A DNA stretch of 19,845 nucleotides, from assembly GCA_964418565.1 (NCBI GenBank), contig CAYQMB010000050.1:1-19845 (forward strand), written 5' to 3'. This DNA comes from JAQIBY01 sp964418565 (GTDB lineage Bacteria > Bacteroidota > Bacteroidia > Bacteroidales > ML635J-15). Every line of letters begins with the position of its first letter. The stretch's first letter is position 1. The notes below the pieces were generated by a model. It ran no database searches, was not told the origin of the DNA, and was given only the letters and a program-made list of their open reading frames with translations. The position numbers and the translations under genes are program-made. This document shows, piece by piece, positions 6,794 through 16,100 of this stretch.

Positions 6794-7549
6794 TTACTGA
6801 AATCTTTCGTCCACGGAATACCGTATGGGTATACCATAACGCAATCCGATGTGTAGACTGTGGCCATACATTTTCGGATCAACCCCACCGGCAATATTCT
6901 CATAAACGTAAAATGAACTCAGATCAAGAAAATACTTGTAATCGGCATATACAGCCAGACGCGAAGTGATGTAGTACTCAACGCCACCTCCGGCTCTGAG
7001 GCTGAATGTCAATCCCGGATGATCCGGCCTGCTGTCAAAACGGTAATTGTGTTCGGGTATATATGCATTATCAGGCAGTGAATCTGTGTTTGCTGCTCTG
7101 CTTGCGCTCAGAAGAACATTCACCATTGCGCCTATATCAGCATAGACATTAAACCGTGTTCCGAAATTGTAGCGGGCACTAACCGGCAGGCTGATGTAAT
7201 TGAGCTTGTACATCGCTTTTGTGTATCCTATGGACTCGTTAAGCCTGTTGTATACCTCGATGCCGTTATCTTTGCTGAATTGCCGGCTTGCAAACTGAAA
7301 CCCGGCTGTAAAGCCAAATTCCTGCCATTGCGAAAAATAGGCTTCAACACCGTAGCCATAACCAAACCCCGGGATGAGATCATCACCATACAAATGGTTT
7401 TTTAATTGGGTGTAAAGAATGTCACCATGTCCGCAAACAAACAAACTGCTGTCGGTGCTGCGTATCCATGCATTTGCTGTTCCCGTGAGAAACAAAAAAG
7501 AAATCAGTATAAAAATATGTTTATTTAACTTCGCTTTCAATGCTGCCAT
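6794..7549 (-). CDS. Putative outer-membrane beta-barrel protein (PorT-like family)
   Basis: A 251-residue protein with a signal peptide up to about residue 27 (KHIFILISFLFLTGTANA). Repeated strand-turn patterns follow (GFGYGYGVEAYF, FGFTAGFQFASRQF, LNYISLPVSARYNFG, FNVYADIGAMVNVLLS, LTFSLRAGGGVEYYI, LAVYADYKYFLDL, HSLHIGLRYGI). The phrase YISLPVSARYNFG and the preceding TGFQF-type strand are characteristic of the outer-membrane beta-barrel group that includes PorT. The start at 7549 lies 29 bases inside the end of xseA; no later in-frame ATG precedes the signal peptide, though a TTG at 7540 would also keep it. It occupies the slot where many genomes carry xseB. Function is unknown; a structural or transport role in the outer membrane is the default inference. 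Confidence 0.82.
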   Translation of the reverse strand: MAALKAKLNKHIFILISFLFLTGTANAWIRSTDSSLFVCGHGDILYTQLKNHLYGDDLIPGFGYGYGVEAYFSQWQEFGFTAGFQFASRQFSKDNGIEVYNRLNESIGYTKAMYKLNYISLPVSARYNFGTRFNVYADIGAMVNVLLSASRAANTDSLPDNAYIPEHNYRFDSRPDHPGLTFSLRAGGGVEYYITSRLAVYADYKYFLDLSSFYVYENIAGGVDPKMYGHSLHIGLRYGIPIRYSVDERFQ

Positions 7550-8888
7550 CTTTAAAGCGGGTTTTTATGGTGTTACCTTTGCGTAATTCCTTTGCAGATG
7601 TTACCGGTTTTCCATCTTTGCTGGTCAGAGTGAAGCCTTTTTCCAGTAAGCGGGCCGGATCGTTTGCATGCAGCTTGTCCGCCAAACGCTCCAGTTTGTG
7701 TTGCTCCCTTACAAAGGCGTGACTGAGACTTTGCCTGAGCTTTTGCTCAAGGTTGTCGCAGGCTTTAATTTCCTGATGCAGACTGAAGGTATTTGCAGTG
7801 GACAGCGTGTAAATGAGCTGGTTAACCTGCTGATGTTTGTTGCGAATAAAACTGTGATCTGCTCGCTGAAGCCTGGTGTTTAAAAATTCCAGTTTTTGAT
7901 TCTGTTGATTCAAATGCGACTTTACGGCTGGTGTAAATTGGCGTGAGAGACGATTCAGCCCGTCATTTTTAGTGTTAAGGTATTGACGTAAACCGGATAG
8001 CAGGTTTTCAAGCTCTGTGTCCAGGCTTTCTTCAAATCCGCGGTTATGGCTGATAATCGCCTCGGCTACGGCTGTTGGTGTTTTCAGATGCGTGTGGGCT
8101 ACCATGTCGGTAACCGAAGCATCCCGCTCATGCCCGATACCTGAAAATACGGGTATGGGAAACTGTGCCACATGGGAGGCAATTTCATAATTATCAAACC
8201 ATGACAAATCAGTTTTGGCACCACCGCCACGGATGATCACAACAAGGTCAAATTCCGAACCTGCTTCGTAGATAGACTCCAGGGCTGTAATGACAGTGTT
8301 TTCAGTGTCTTCACCCTGCATGGCTGCCCGGAAAAGCTGAATCTGAAAGGCATAATGGTATGAATTGCTTTCCATCTGAGCTACAAAATCTCCGAATCCT
8401 GCTGCTGTATCCGATGATATTACCGCGATTTTGCGTATTACCAGTGGCAGGTCCAGAGTTTTGTTCATCTCTGTGATCCCTGCATTTTCCAGGCGGGCAA
8501 TGATTTCCTTGCGACGCTTCTCCACATCGCCCAGGGTGTAAGTGGGATCAATGTCCCCAATTTGTAAACTAAGTCCGTATTGCTCGTGATAATCCACACG
8601 CACTTTGATCAACACCTTGAGACCGGCTTTCAAACGCTCTTTGCTCTGGCTTTCAAAATAGGCACTGAGCATGCGGTATTTCATGGCCCAGATAATGCCA
8701 CGGGCTCTTGCCAGAATGCGGTCATGCTTTTCATCTTTTTGTATCAGGCTCAGGTAGCAATGCCCTTTGTAGGTGACATTGAGTTCACTGATTTCAGCGA
8801 CTACCCAGTAATGCGTGTCAAGCTTGTCTTCAAGGGCAAACCTGATCTGTTGTTGTAATTCCAGCAGATTTATGGTGGTTTCAGCCAT
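7521..8888 (-). CDS. xseA: Exodeoxyribonuclease VII large subunit
   Basis: A 455-residue large subunit of exonuclease VII, which degrades single-stranded DNA in both directions in repair and mismatch correction and normally needs several copies of the small subunit XseB. The N-terminal OB-fold nucleic-acid-binding domain (about 1-115) includes HYWVVAEISELN and KGHCYLSLIQKD. The catalytic domain shows VISSDTAAGFGDF (156-168), RGGGAKTDLSWFD (220-232) and SGIGHERDASVTD (249-261). A long helical region, expected to be coiled coil that binds XseB, follows from about residue 280. The C-terminus GFTLTSKDGKPVTSAKEL is typical. The gene starts three bases after the subtilase stop. No xseB-like small helical ORF follows; the barrel gene begins inside the last codons instead. 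Confidence 0.97.
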   Translation of the reverse strand: MAETTINLLELQQQIRFALEDKLDTHYWVVAEISELNVTYKGHCYLSLIQKDEKHDRILARARGIIWAMKYRMLSAYFESQSKERLKAGLKVLIKVRVDYHEQYGLSLQIGDIDPTYTLGDVEKRRKEIIARLENAGITEMNKTLDLPLVIRKIAVISSDTAAGFGDFVAQMESNSYHYAFQIQLFRAAMQGEDTENTVITALESIYEAGSEFDLVVIIRGGGAKTDLSWFDNYEIASHVAQFPIPVFSGIGHERDASVTDMVAHTHLKTPTAVAEAIISHNRGFEESLDTELENLLSGLRQYLNTKNDGLNRLSRQFTPAVKSHLNQQNQKLEFLNTRLQRADHSFIRNKHQQVNQLIYTLSTANTFSLHQEIKACDNLEQKLRQSLSHAFVREQHKLERLADKLHANDPARLLEKGFTLTSKDGKPVTSAKELRKGNTIKTRFKDGSIESEVK

Positions 8889-8891
8889 GAA

Positions 8892-10511
8892 TCAGTGTTT
8901 TACAAATTTTTCGCTGTAACGTCTGGTTTCGGTTTGTAAGTGCAAAATGTACATGCCACGCGATAAAGCCGCAATTTCGGGCAGAGGAAAGCGATTGTAG
9001 GAGCTGCGTTTTACCGCCATGTCCTTGCTGATGATCAAGCGGCCGCGAGAGGAGTATACATTCAGCTTGACCTCCTGTGTGTCAACTGAGTAAAAATCTA
9101 TGGTCAGATCATTTGCTGTCGGATTTGGGTACAGCTTTACAAGCTGTTCACTTTCAAAATCATTGTATTGAATTTTTTTCAGAATCAGATTGGCAGCTCC
9201 GAAATCCGGAATACCGTAACCCATCGTGTCAGTGGGAGTATCGTAATAATTTGCAGATTGCTCAATGGCATTGATGATTTCCATATTGCTCATTTGCGGG
9301 TTTGCCTGCCACAAACAAGCTGCCATACCTGCAATAAGCGGGGAGGAGAAGGATGTTCCGCTTCCCTGGCTGATGCTGTTACTATTTGTCTGGTAATAGG
9401 TGTCCTGCCCCTGAGCAACCACATTTGGTTTTACCCGGCCATCAGAAGAGTAACCGATAGAGCTTAATGCAGAATAGTGTCCGAGACTGTCTGTCGCGCC
9501 AACCGTGATTACGGAATCGGCATCAGCAGGCATGCCAATATAAGGATTGGGATCGTTCCCATTGTTTCCGGCACTGATGCTGACAAGGATGCCTTTCTGA
9601 CCGGCCAAACTTGCAGCTCTTGAAATGGGTGCTGTCTGACCGTCGGTGTCAGCAGTGCTGTAATTCCATTGCTCAAGATCAAATTCTCTGTACCCCAGGG
9701 ATACATTGATAACATCCACACCCATGCTGTCGGCAAATTCTGCCCCGCGGGCCCAGTTGTATTCTTCTATGCGTTGCTCTGTGGCACCGTCTTCAGTTCT
9801 GATCAGTAAGAATTCAGCGCGTGGTGCTGCTCCGACAAGCTGCCCTTCATCTTCACCGGCCAGAATGCTCATCACCGATTTACCATGAGAACTGTGAGAA
9901 AAAACCTGGTTGTCCATGTCTACAAAATCTTCTGTTGCCAGAATGCGGTTTTCACTAAAAATGTACTGAAACGAGCTAAGGCCTGTCATATCATAAAACC
10001 CTCCGTCAAGGACTGCTATCATCATACCTTCACCACGATATCCCTGATTGTGAAGAATGTGACCGTTGAGCATGGTGATCTGATTATTGGCAAAACCGTA
10101 GTCAAAAAAGTTATCTTCCTGGCTGGATTTGGTGATAACTGCCATCCGGATAAATTCGCTGTTTCGAACAAAACCGTATGATTCAATGGTATCAATCAGG
10201 TCTGTATCATGTGTTAAAACCACAGCGCCATTCAACCATTTGGACGTATAACGTAGTGACAGACCAAGGCTGGTGAGGCTGTCAGTATAAAAACTGCTCA
10301 CGGGCAAATCTGTGCTGTCAATTTCTATACCCTGATTGCTTCGCCTGTCCAGTGCCCGCTGGCTGAGAAAGTCTTCCGGAAAATCAATGGAATAGTCATT
10401 GTTCAGTTTGTCTGTAAATCCAATCCAGTATGCCGGTGGTTCGTCCTGGGCAGACAGCAGTAAATAAATCGTGACGAACATTATGGATAAAATCAATTTC
10501 TTAAAATTCAT
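8892..10511 (-). CDS. S8 family serine peptidase (subtilase) with T9SS type A sorting domain
   Basis: A 539-residue secreted subtilisin-like peptidase. Counting from the ATG at 10511, the triad is Asp169 (AVLDGGF), His209 (SSHGKSV) and Ser387 (GTSFSSP), with oxyanion Asn316 (SAGNNG). The propeptide-like N-terminus (YWIGFTDKLNNDYSIDFP, then FLSQRALDRR) is typical of Bacteroidota members. The last ~85 residues form a T9SS sorting domain: LYPNPTANDLTIDF, VYSSRGRLI, GMYILHL and a basic end. So the protein should cross the outer membrane by T9SS and be released or anchored. I chose 10511 because GGAAAAG (10522-10528) is 10 bases upstream. The frame also allows ATGs at 10517 and 10520 and a GTG at 10529. 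It overlaps the lipoprotein gene by 11 bases and precedes xseA by three. Substrate unknown. Confidence 0.95.
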   Translation of the reverse strand: MNFKKLILSIMFVTIYLLLSAQDEPPAYWIGFTDKLNNDYSIDFPEDFLSQRALDRRSNQGIEIDSTDLPVSSFYTDSLTSLGLSLRYTSKWLNGAVVLTHDTDLIDTIESYGFVRNSEFIRMAVITKSSQEDNFFDYGFANNQITMLNGHILHNQGYRGEGMMIAVLDGGFYDMTGLSSFQYIFSENRILATEDFVDMDNQVFSHSSHGKSVMSILAGEDEGQLVGAAPRAEFLLIRTEDGATEQRIEEYNWARGAEFADSMGVDVINVSLGYREFDLEQWNYSTADTDGQTAPISRAASLAGQKGILVSISAGNNGNDPNPYIGMPADADSVITVGATDSLGHYSALSSIGYSSDGRVKPNVVAQGQDTYYQTNSNSISQGSGTSFSSPLIAGMAACLWQANPQMSNMEIINAIEQSANYYDTPTDTMGYGIPDFGAANLILKKIQYNDFESEQLVKLYPNPTANDLTIDFYSVDTQEVKLNVYSSRGRLIISKDMAVKRSSYNRFPLPEIAALSRGMYILHLQTETRRYSEKFVKH

Positions 10512-11214
10512 AGTCATCATCTTTTCCACGTTTCACAAAGGTTTGACGGAAAATGCTGCCCGTGGTTATCCGCTCTTCAAGCGGTACGCCGGGTTCAATC
10601 TCCTGGGAGTTAATTGTCGTAATTTCCTTGTATATCAAACCGGTATCTCTCGCAAATTGTTCAATTCGGTAATCCTTGTGTATCAATGATGAATCCGCCT
10701 TCTGCGTAACGGTCAGAACGGAATCAAACATGTGTCCGTTGACCTGAAGAACCTCATCCACACCTGTGACTTCATACTCCATGGGATCCAGTGTGTTGTA
10801 TGCATTGCCGTCCCAGGATTTTTGTAAATCTGCAGGAAAATAAATTTTCACGTATTCAATGTTTTCCTCGGTAAGGAAAAGCCTGTGATTGTTGATCTGA
10901 ACGCTCCACACATCAGACAAGGACCAGACAGCGCTGTCATGTGGCCGCTTATAACGCACGAACATGTACGCTTTCCGTCCCACATTATCAATATATGTAC
11001 CGCCGATAAGCTCCTTAAGCTGATACTGACTTGTATCATACACTTCAGAAGGGGCATCAATGTTGATTTCCGTGACATCATACTGATTATATTTACCGAG
11101 CTCAATGGGATAATAGGAAAAGTCCTGTGAAGCAAAATAATCCTCGTTCTCTTCTGTGCAGGCATTTAGCAGCAGAAGCAGCAGTAGTATCAGTGGTGTG
11201 ATCAGTTTTTTCAT
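10501..11214 (-). CDS. Uncharacterised lipoprotein, first gene of the operon
   Basis: A 237-residue lipoprotein. The ATG at 11214 gives a textbook signal, MKKLITPLILLLLLLLNAC, with lipidated Cys19 followed by acidic TEENEDYF, which may favour surface exposure in this phylum. The frame stays open to 11271, but that extension would place the signal peptide internally, so I reject it. The mature protein is rich in beta-strand-like segments (YYPIELGKYNQYDV, WSLSDVWSVQINNHRLFL, EYEVTGVDEVLQVNGHMFDSVLTV, DTGLIYKEIT). I cannot assign a family. The gene is preceded by a good promoter candidate and overlaps the subtilase gene by 11 bases, so the two are translationally close. An accessory role for the protease (anchor, chaperone or inhibitor) is only a guess from position. 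Confidence 0.82.
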   Translation of the reverse strand: MKKLITPLILLLLLLLNACTEENEDYFASQDFSYYPIELGKYNQYDVTEINIDAPSEVYDTSQYQLKELIGGTYIDNVGRKAYMFVRYKRPHDSAVWSLSDVWSVQINNHRLFLTEENIEYVKIYFPADLQKSWDGNAYNTLDPMEYEVTGVDEVLQVNGHMFDSVLTVTQKADSSLIHKDYRIEQFARDTGLIYKEITTINSQEIEPGVPLEERITTGSIFRQTFVKRGKDDDYEF

Positions 11215-11288
11215 GCGATCAGTTATCTCTTGGTAATTCCACATTACCGTTTCAGCAACGAATTTAATCAAAATTTGCTTAACGAAAG

Positions 11289-11318
11289 CGAAATTATGGA
11301 ATTAATCACCATCACAAA
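11289..11318 (-). promoter_or_regulatory. Candidate Bacteroidota promoter for the six-gene operon
   Basis: On the minus strand, TTTG (11315-11318) is followed after 18 bases by TAATTTCG (11289-11296), a 7-of-8 match to TAnnTTTG. Transcription would start near 11282, giving a leader of about 70 bases before the lipoprotein start. It lies just beyond the terminator of the peptidase gene, as a promoter should. Confidence 0.55.
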
Positions 11319-11332
11319 GCGATGGGTTTTGT

Positions 11333-11359
11333 CAAAAAAAAGGCCGGAAAACCCGGCCT
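11333..11359 (-). terminator. Rho-independent terminator of the C1 peptidase gene
   Basis: The stem AGGCCGG (11341-11347) pairs perfectly with CCGGCCT (11353-11359) around a 5-base loop. On the minus strand it is followed by eight T residues (11334-11341, sharing the last stem base). It is 12 bases downstream of the peptidase stop codon. Confidence 0.92.
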
Positions 11360-11370
11360 CAATCTGTGTG

Positions 11371-12762
11371 TTAATCATGCATGAACATGGGGTCCCATGG
11401 TGGAAGCATAATGGGCTCTTGTTCAAGAATTTTTAGTGTTTTTTTATCAATATGCTGTTTATTAGCAACCAGCCTGAACAGGTAGTTATCAAACCACTGG
11501 TCTGTAAAGCTCAGATAACCTTCGTAACCATAGGTTGATCCCCATGAGTTTTCAAACTGCCACATTACAGGCTTTTCATTTTCGTCTACATCTACAGCCA
11601 TAAGCAACATGGCATGAGATGATCCTGATTCGCGTGATTGTATGCGTTCGGCTTTGTTCATGCCAAAATCAACACCGTAAAGCGATTCAAAATCATAATT
11701 GTTTAAATCAAGCGTGCCCTCATCTTTGCTGAGCTGTTTGCCCACATCGCAACTGACATACATGGCTTCGTTGGCTTTGATGCCTTTGATGGCGTATTTT
11801 TTCAGCTCCTTGTTTGGCAGGTTGATGTACCGCCAGTTTTTGCCTTCCATAACGTTGCGATCGTACTCAATTTCATATAACTTATAATATTCACGTGTGG
11901 GATCATTCATCAACATGACATAATCATCGGGGCTGTATTCGGGGAACAGACTTTTATAAAAACTTAACGGAGTGTATGATTTTCTCTCACCGATCTTGCC
12001 ATCTTTATCTGCAAACCGATACGTAAATTCCTGTGGTGGTTCGCCAAGGCTGAGAGCCAGCATACGGTAGATGTCTTCAAGCATGCTGAGCTTTTCGCTG
12101 CGGGCTGCATCCATGCCTTTATCAGATGTGGCTATTTCACGCAATCTAAGGCCCTGTTCACGCAATTTGCGTTTCAGCATACGCCGCATCCAGGCAGTGT
12201 TTGATGAATGATGGGTTTCGGGCATTACGCTTTTGGGCACCAGTCCGTATTTGTCCACGAGGTTGGCAAATGAATTCCATACGCCGCCATCGCCAATGGG
12301 ATTTTTAAACAGCCACTCCACCTTGCGGTCATCCATTGGCTTGTCTGCGGTGGAAATGCAGTTTTCCAGAAACAGGTTGGCTTTTTCAAGCTGATCCCAG
12401 AAATACAGGTAATTTTCAGAAAATTCAAACCCACTGAGGTTCTTGTTTTTTATTACCTGAGGGCGCAAGCTGTTCAGACTGGTGAACATCCAGCAACGGC
12501 CTGAGCTTTCCTGGTCGGTAATGCCGGTAACCTCTACCTTGTATTTGAAATGGTGATCCACCGAACCAACATTTTCCCGGTTAACAGCCACGTCTTTTAC
12601 GGCATTGGCACTCAATGCATTCATGATGGCTTTGTTGTTGGCATCTTCGCTGTCAAAACTGCTTCTCAGCTCTTGAAGGTCTGTTTCATTTAAGCCGTTC
12701 TGAGCCATTGCAAGTAACGCTGTGAGGCTCAGCAAAAGGCTTGTCAGTAATATTTTTCTCAT
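11371..12762 (-). CDS. Secreted C1B cysteine peptidase (bleomycin hydrolase / aminopeptidase C family)
   Basis: A 463-residue papain-fold peptidase of the bleomycin hydrolase/PepC type. The active site is complete: oxyanion Gln84 and catalytic Cys90 (ITDQESSGRCWMF), His383 (SSHAMLL) and Asn405 (FENSWG). The C-terminus EPIMLPPWDPMFMHD matches the family's C-terminal arm, which in known members lies in the active-site cleft and makes the enzyme an aminopeptidase; the hexamer is the known form. Unlike the cytoplasmic classical enzymes it has a signal peptide (MRKILLTSLLLSLTALLAMAQ), so it should act in the periplasm or outside. Its length is close to the family norm of about 450 plus the signal. 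It stands alone, with its own terminator and a long upstream region containing a -7-like TATCTTTA about 22 bases before the start. Confidence 0.95.
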   Translation of the reverse strand: MRKILLTSLLLSLTALLAMAQNGLNETDLQELRSSFDSEDANNKAIMNALSANAVKDVAVNRENVGSVDHHFKYKVEVTGITDQESSGRCWMFTSLNSLRPQVIKNKNLSGFEFSENYLYFWDQLEKANLFLENCISTADKPMDDRKVEWLFKNPIGDGGVWNSFANLVDKYGLVPKSVMPETHHSSNTAWMRRMLKRKLREQGLRLREIATSDKGMDAARSEKLSMLEDIYRMLALSLGEPPQEFTYRFADKDGKIGERKSYTPLSFYKSLFPEYSPDDYVMLMNDPTREYYKLYEIEYDRNVMEGKNWRYINLPNKELKKYAIKGIKANEAMYVSCDVGKQLSKDEGTLDLNNYDFESLYGVDFGMNKAERIQSRESGSSHAMLLMAVDVDENEKPVMWQFENSWGSTYGYEGYLSFTDQWFDNYLFRLVANKQHIDKKTLKILEQEPIMLPPWDPMFMHD

Positions 12763-13152
12763 AAGTTCTTTGTTTTTGATGTCGTAAAGATAAAAAAATG
12801 TTTTTTTCTGATGCCTGCGGTTTTGTGCGATTTCAGACGATACGCTTATTGCATGCGAAGTTTCTTTCCCGATCAGATTCAGGATGTGTCGTCTGCCTGC
12901 CTGAAAAATGATGTATGCAGGAGTACTTTATACTGAAAACCTGTAGGTTGACAGATCCTGTCTGCAAAGCTGGGTTCTGTTCGCATATTTCCGCTTCTTT
13001 AGATCGATTTTAAGTTATGCCCTTGTATTGAATAACAGGCAAAAAAATGCTTGTAAACTAAAGAAATCTGTTAAATTAGCAGCTCCGGAATCCATTTTAG
13101 GTTTTCGGGTTAACGTAATGAATATTAATGTGTAACAAATATCCGAACAGAC
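12763..13152. other. Divergent intergenic region between the C1 peptidase and nifJ
   Basis: I see no gene in these 390 bases. They hold the weak promoter-like sequence of the peptidase on the left and the nifJ promoter candidate on the right. Between them are a short hairpin GACAG-ATC-CTGTC (about 12949-12961) and an imperfect TTCAGG/CCTGAA dyad (about 12878-12905). No riboswitch or tRNA fold is evident. Confidence 0.5.
13051..13079 (+). promoter_or_regulatory. Candidate Bacteroidota promoter of nifJ
   Basis: TTG (13051-13053) is followed after 18 bases by TAAATTAG (13072-13079), one mismatch from TAnnTTTG. The start would be near 13086, leaving a leader of about 65-70 bases. The spacing equals that of the candidate upstream of the lipoprotein-led operon. 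Confidence 0.45.
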
Positions 13153-16100
13153 ATGAGTAACAAGAAAAAATTCATGACTTGTGACGGAAACATGGCAGCT
13201 TCACACGTAGCTTACATGTTTAGCGAAGTCGCATGCATTTATCCGATTACCCCGTCATCAACAATGGCCGAATATGTTGATGAGTGGGCCGCCAATGGAA
13301 GAAAAAACATTTTTGGACAAACTGTTCAGGTTGAAGAAATGCAATCTGAAGCCGGTGCTGCCGGTGCTGTGCATGGTGCACTGCAGGGTGGATCATTAAC
13401 ATCTACCTTTACTGCCTCACAGGGTTTGTTGCTGATGATACCGAACATGTATAAAATCAGCGGTGAATTGCTTCCGGGCGTTTTCCATGTATCTGCCCGT
13501 AGCGTTGCAGCTCAGGCATTGTCAATTTTTGGTGATCACAGTGATGTGATGAACTGCCGTATGACCGGTTTTGGTATGATTGCCACCGGTGGTGTGCAGG
13601 AAATTATGGACCTGGCGCCCATTGCGCATCTGACATCAATCAAAACGCGCGTGCCTTTCCTTCATTTCTTCGATGGTTTCCGTACGTCTCACGAAATCCA
13701 GAAAGTTGAGTATTTTGAAAACGACCAGATGGCAAAACTGCTGGATTTTGATATGGTGCAGAAGTTCAGGGATAACACACTGAATCCTGAGCGTCCTGTT
13801 ACGCGTGGAACAGCTCAAAACCCGGACATTTATTTCCAGGCCCGTGAAGCGTCCAATAAATTTTATGATGTTATTCCTGATATGGTTGAAGAATACATGC
13901 AGGAAATCAGTAAAATGACAGGCCGTGAATACCATCCGTTCAATTACCATGGTGCACCCGATGCCGAACATGTTGTTATTGCAATGGGAACGGTTACTGA
14001 CACCCTGCGCGAAGTTGTTGATGCGCTGGTTGCCAAGGGTGAAAAAGTTGGTATGCTTGCAGTTCATCTGTACCGTCCGTTTTCTGCGAAATATTTCATG
14101 AAAGCCATGCCGGATACTGTGAAACGTATCGCAGTACTTGATCGCACAAAAGAGCCCGGCGCTAATGGTGAACCACTTTACCTTGATGTAAGAGATGTAT
14201 ATTACGGTAAAGAAAATGCACCTGAAATTGTTGGTGGTCGCTATGGCTTGTCTTCAAAAGATACAACACCTGCAATGATGGTTTCAGTCTTTGATAATCT
14301 CAAACAAAACGAACCCAAAAACGGTTTCACGGTTGGTATCGAAGATGATGTGACCTTCCTGTCACTACCCAAAAAAGAAGAAATCTCTGTTGTACCCGAA
14401 GGTACTTACGAAGCGAAATTCTTTGGACTGGGTTCTGATGGTACCGTTGGTGCAAACAAAAACAGCATCAAAATTATCGGAGAATCAACTGACAAATTCT
14501 GTCAGGCATATTTTGCCTACGATTCAAAAAAATCCGGTGGTTTTACGGCTTCTCACCTTCGCTTTGGTGATAAACGTATCCGTTCGCCATACCTGGTAAC
14601 CAAACCTGACTTTGTGGCTTGCCATGTTCCGGCATATATTGATAAATACGATATGCTCCGTGGTATAAAAGAAGATGGTGTGTTCCTGCTCAACTCAATC
14701 TGGGATGAAGAGGAAACCAAAAAACGCCTGCCGGACAACATTAAGAAAACTCTTGCAGAGAAAAACATCAAATTCTACATCATCAATGCCACTGAAATTG
14801 CTGAAGAAATTGGTCTTGGTAATCGCACCAACACCATCATGCAGTCAGCTTTCTTTAAGATTTCCGAGGTGATTCCATACGACCTTGCTGTGAAAGAAAT
14901 GAAGAAAATGATTGTTAAATCCTTTGGTAAAAAAGGTGAAGACATTGTCAACATGAACTACAAAGCTGTAGAACGTGGTGGAGATGTTACACAGGTGGAT
15001 GTGCCGGCTGAATGGAAGGACATAAAAGATGGTCAGTTCCACATCCCGCATCATCCTGATGCTACAGAATTTATGAAAACCGTTGCCGATGTTGTGAATG
15101 CACAACTTGGTGATGATCTGCCCATCTCTGTTTTTAACGATCGTGAGGATGGAACGTTCCCTGCAGGTACCACCAAATATGAAAAACGTGGTGTGGCTGT
15201 TAACGTTCCGGAATGGATTGAAGACAACTGTATACAATGTAATCAGTGTGCTTATGTTTGTCCGCACGCTGCAATTCGTCCTTTCCTCCTTACTGAAGAG
15301 GAATATGAAAATGCTCCTGAAGGCACACGTGCTATTAAAGGCCTGGGCAAAACCAAGGAATACAAATTTGTTATGCAGGTAAGCCCGCTGGATTGTACCG
15401 GTTGCGGAAACTGTGCCGATGTTTGTCCGGCAAAAGAGAAGGCTTTGGTAATGAAGCATCTGGATACTCAGATGGAAGAAGCCGGGCGTTTTAAATATAT
15501 GGATGAAACCGTAGGCTATAAAGATGATATCCTGCCCAAAGAAAAAACCGTTAAGAATTCACAGTTTGCTCAGCCACTCTTTGAATTCTCCGGTGCGTGT
15601 GCCGGTTGTGGTGAAACACCATACATCAAAGCCATCACACAATTGTTTGGTGAGCGTATGATTGTTGCCAACGCTACTGGTTGCTCTTCCATTTACGGAG
15701 GTTCTGCGCCAAGCACACCATATACCACAAATTACAAATCAGGTAAAGGTGTGGCATGGGCTAACTCTCTGTTTGAAGATAACGCAGAATACGGCTTTGG
15801 TATCGCTACAGGTATTGATAAAGTACGTGAACGCATTCAGCTCTGGATTGAAGAAGCTGACTGGGATGCGGAAACCAAAGAACTGGGTCAGGCATGGATT
15901 GATAATATGAACGATGCTGCCGGTTCTGAAGACGCCAGCGAAAAACTCCTTGCCAAACTCAAAGGCATGGATGATGAAAACGCGAAAAATATCATGACAA
16001 ACAAAGATTACCTTGTGAAAAAATCCGTTTGGATTGTCGGAGGTGATGGTTGGGCTTATGACATTGGCTACGGCGGACTTGATCACGTTATTGCCAGTGG

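Noticed and set aside
6742..6903. N-terminal extension of the acyltransferase
   Set aside because: It overlaps the barrel gene's end and does not resemble the family; MKNRLEYILF at 6741 is the normal start.
11215..11271. N-terminal extension of the operon's first lipoprotein
   Set aside because: It would bury a perfect lipoprotein signal inside the protein, and it covers the leader downstream of the promoter candidate.
12908..12946. Possible 12-codon leader peptide (ATGATGTATGCAGG onward) before a short hairpin upstream of nifJ
   Set aside because: It lies upstream of the best promoter candidate, has no ribosome-binding site, no regulatory residue pattern, and the hairpin is only 5 bases.
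14845..15459. Long open frame on the minus strand inside nifJ (204 codons), with others at 13636-14067 and 15739-16302
   Set aside because: These are antisense to a certain, highly codon-biased gene. Strong codon bias removes stop codons on the opposite strand, and the translations have no recognisable domain.
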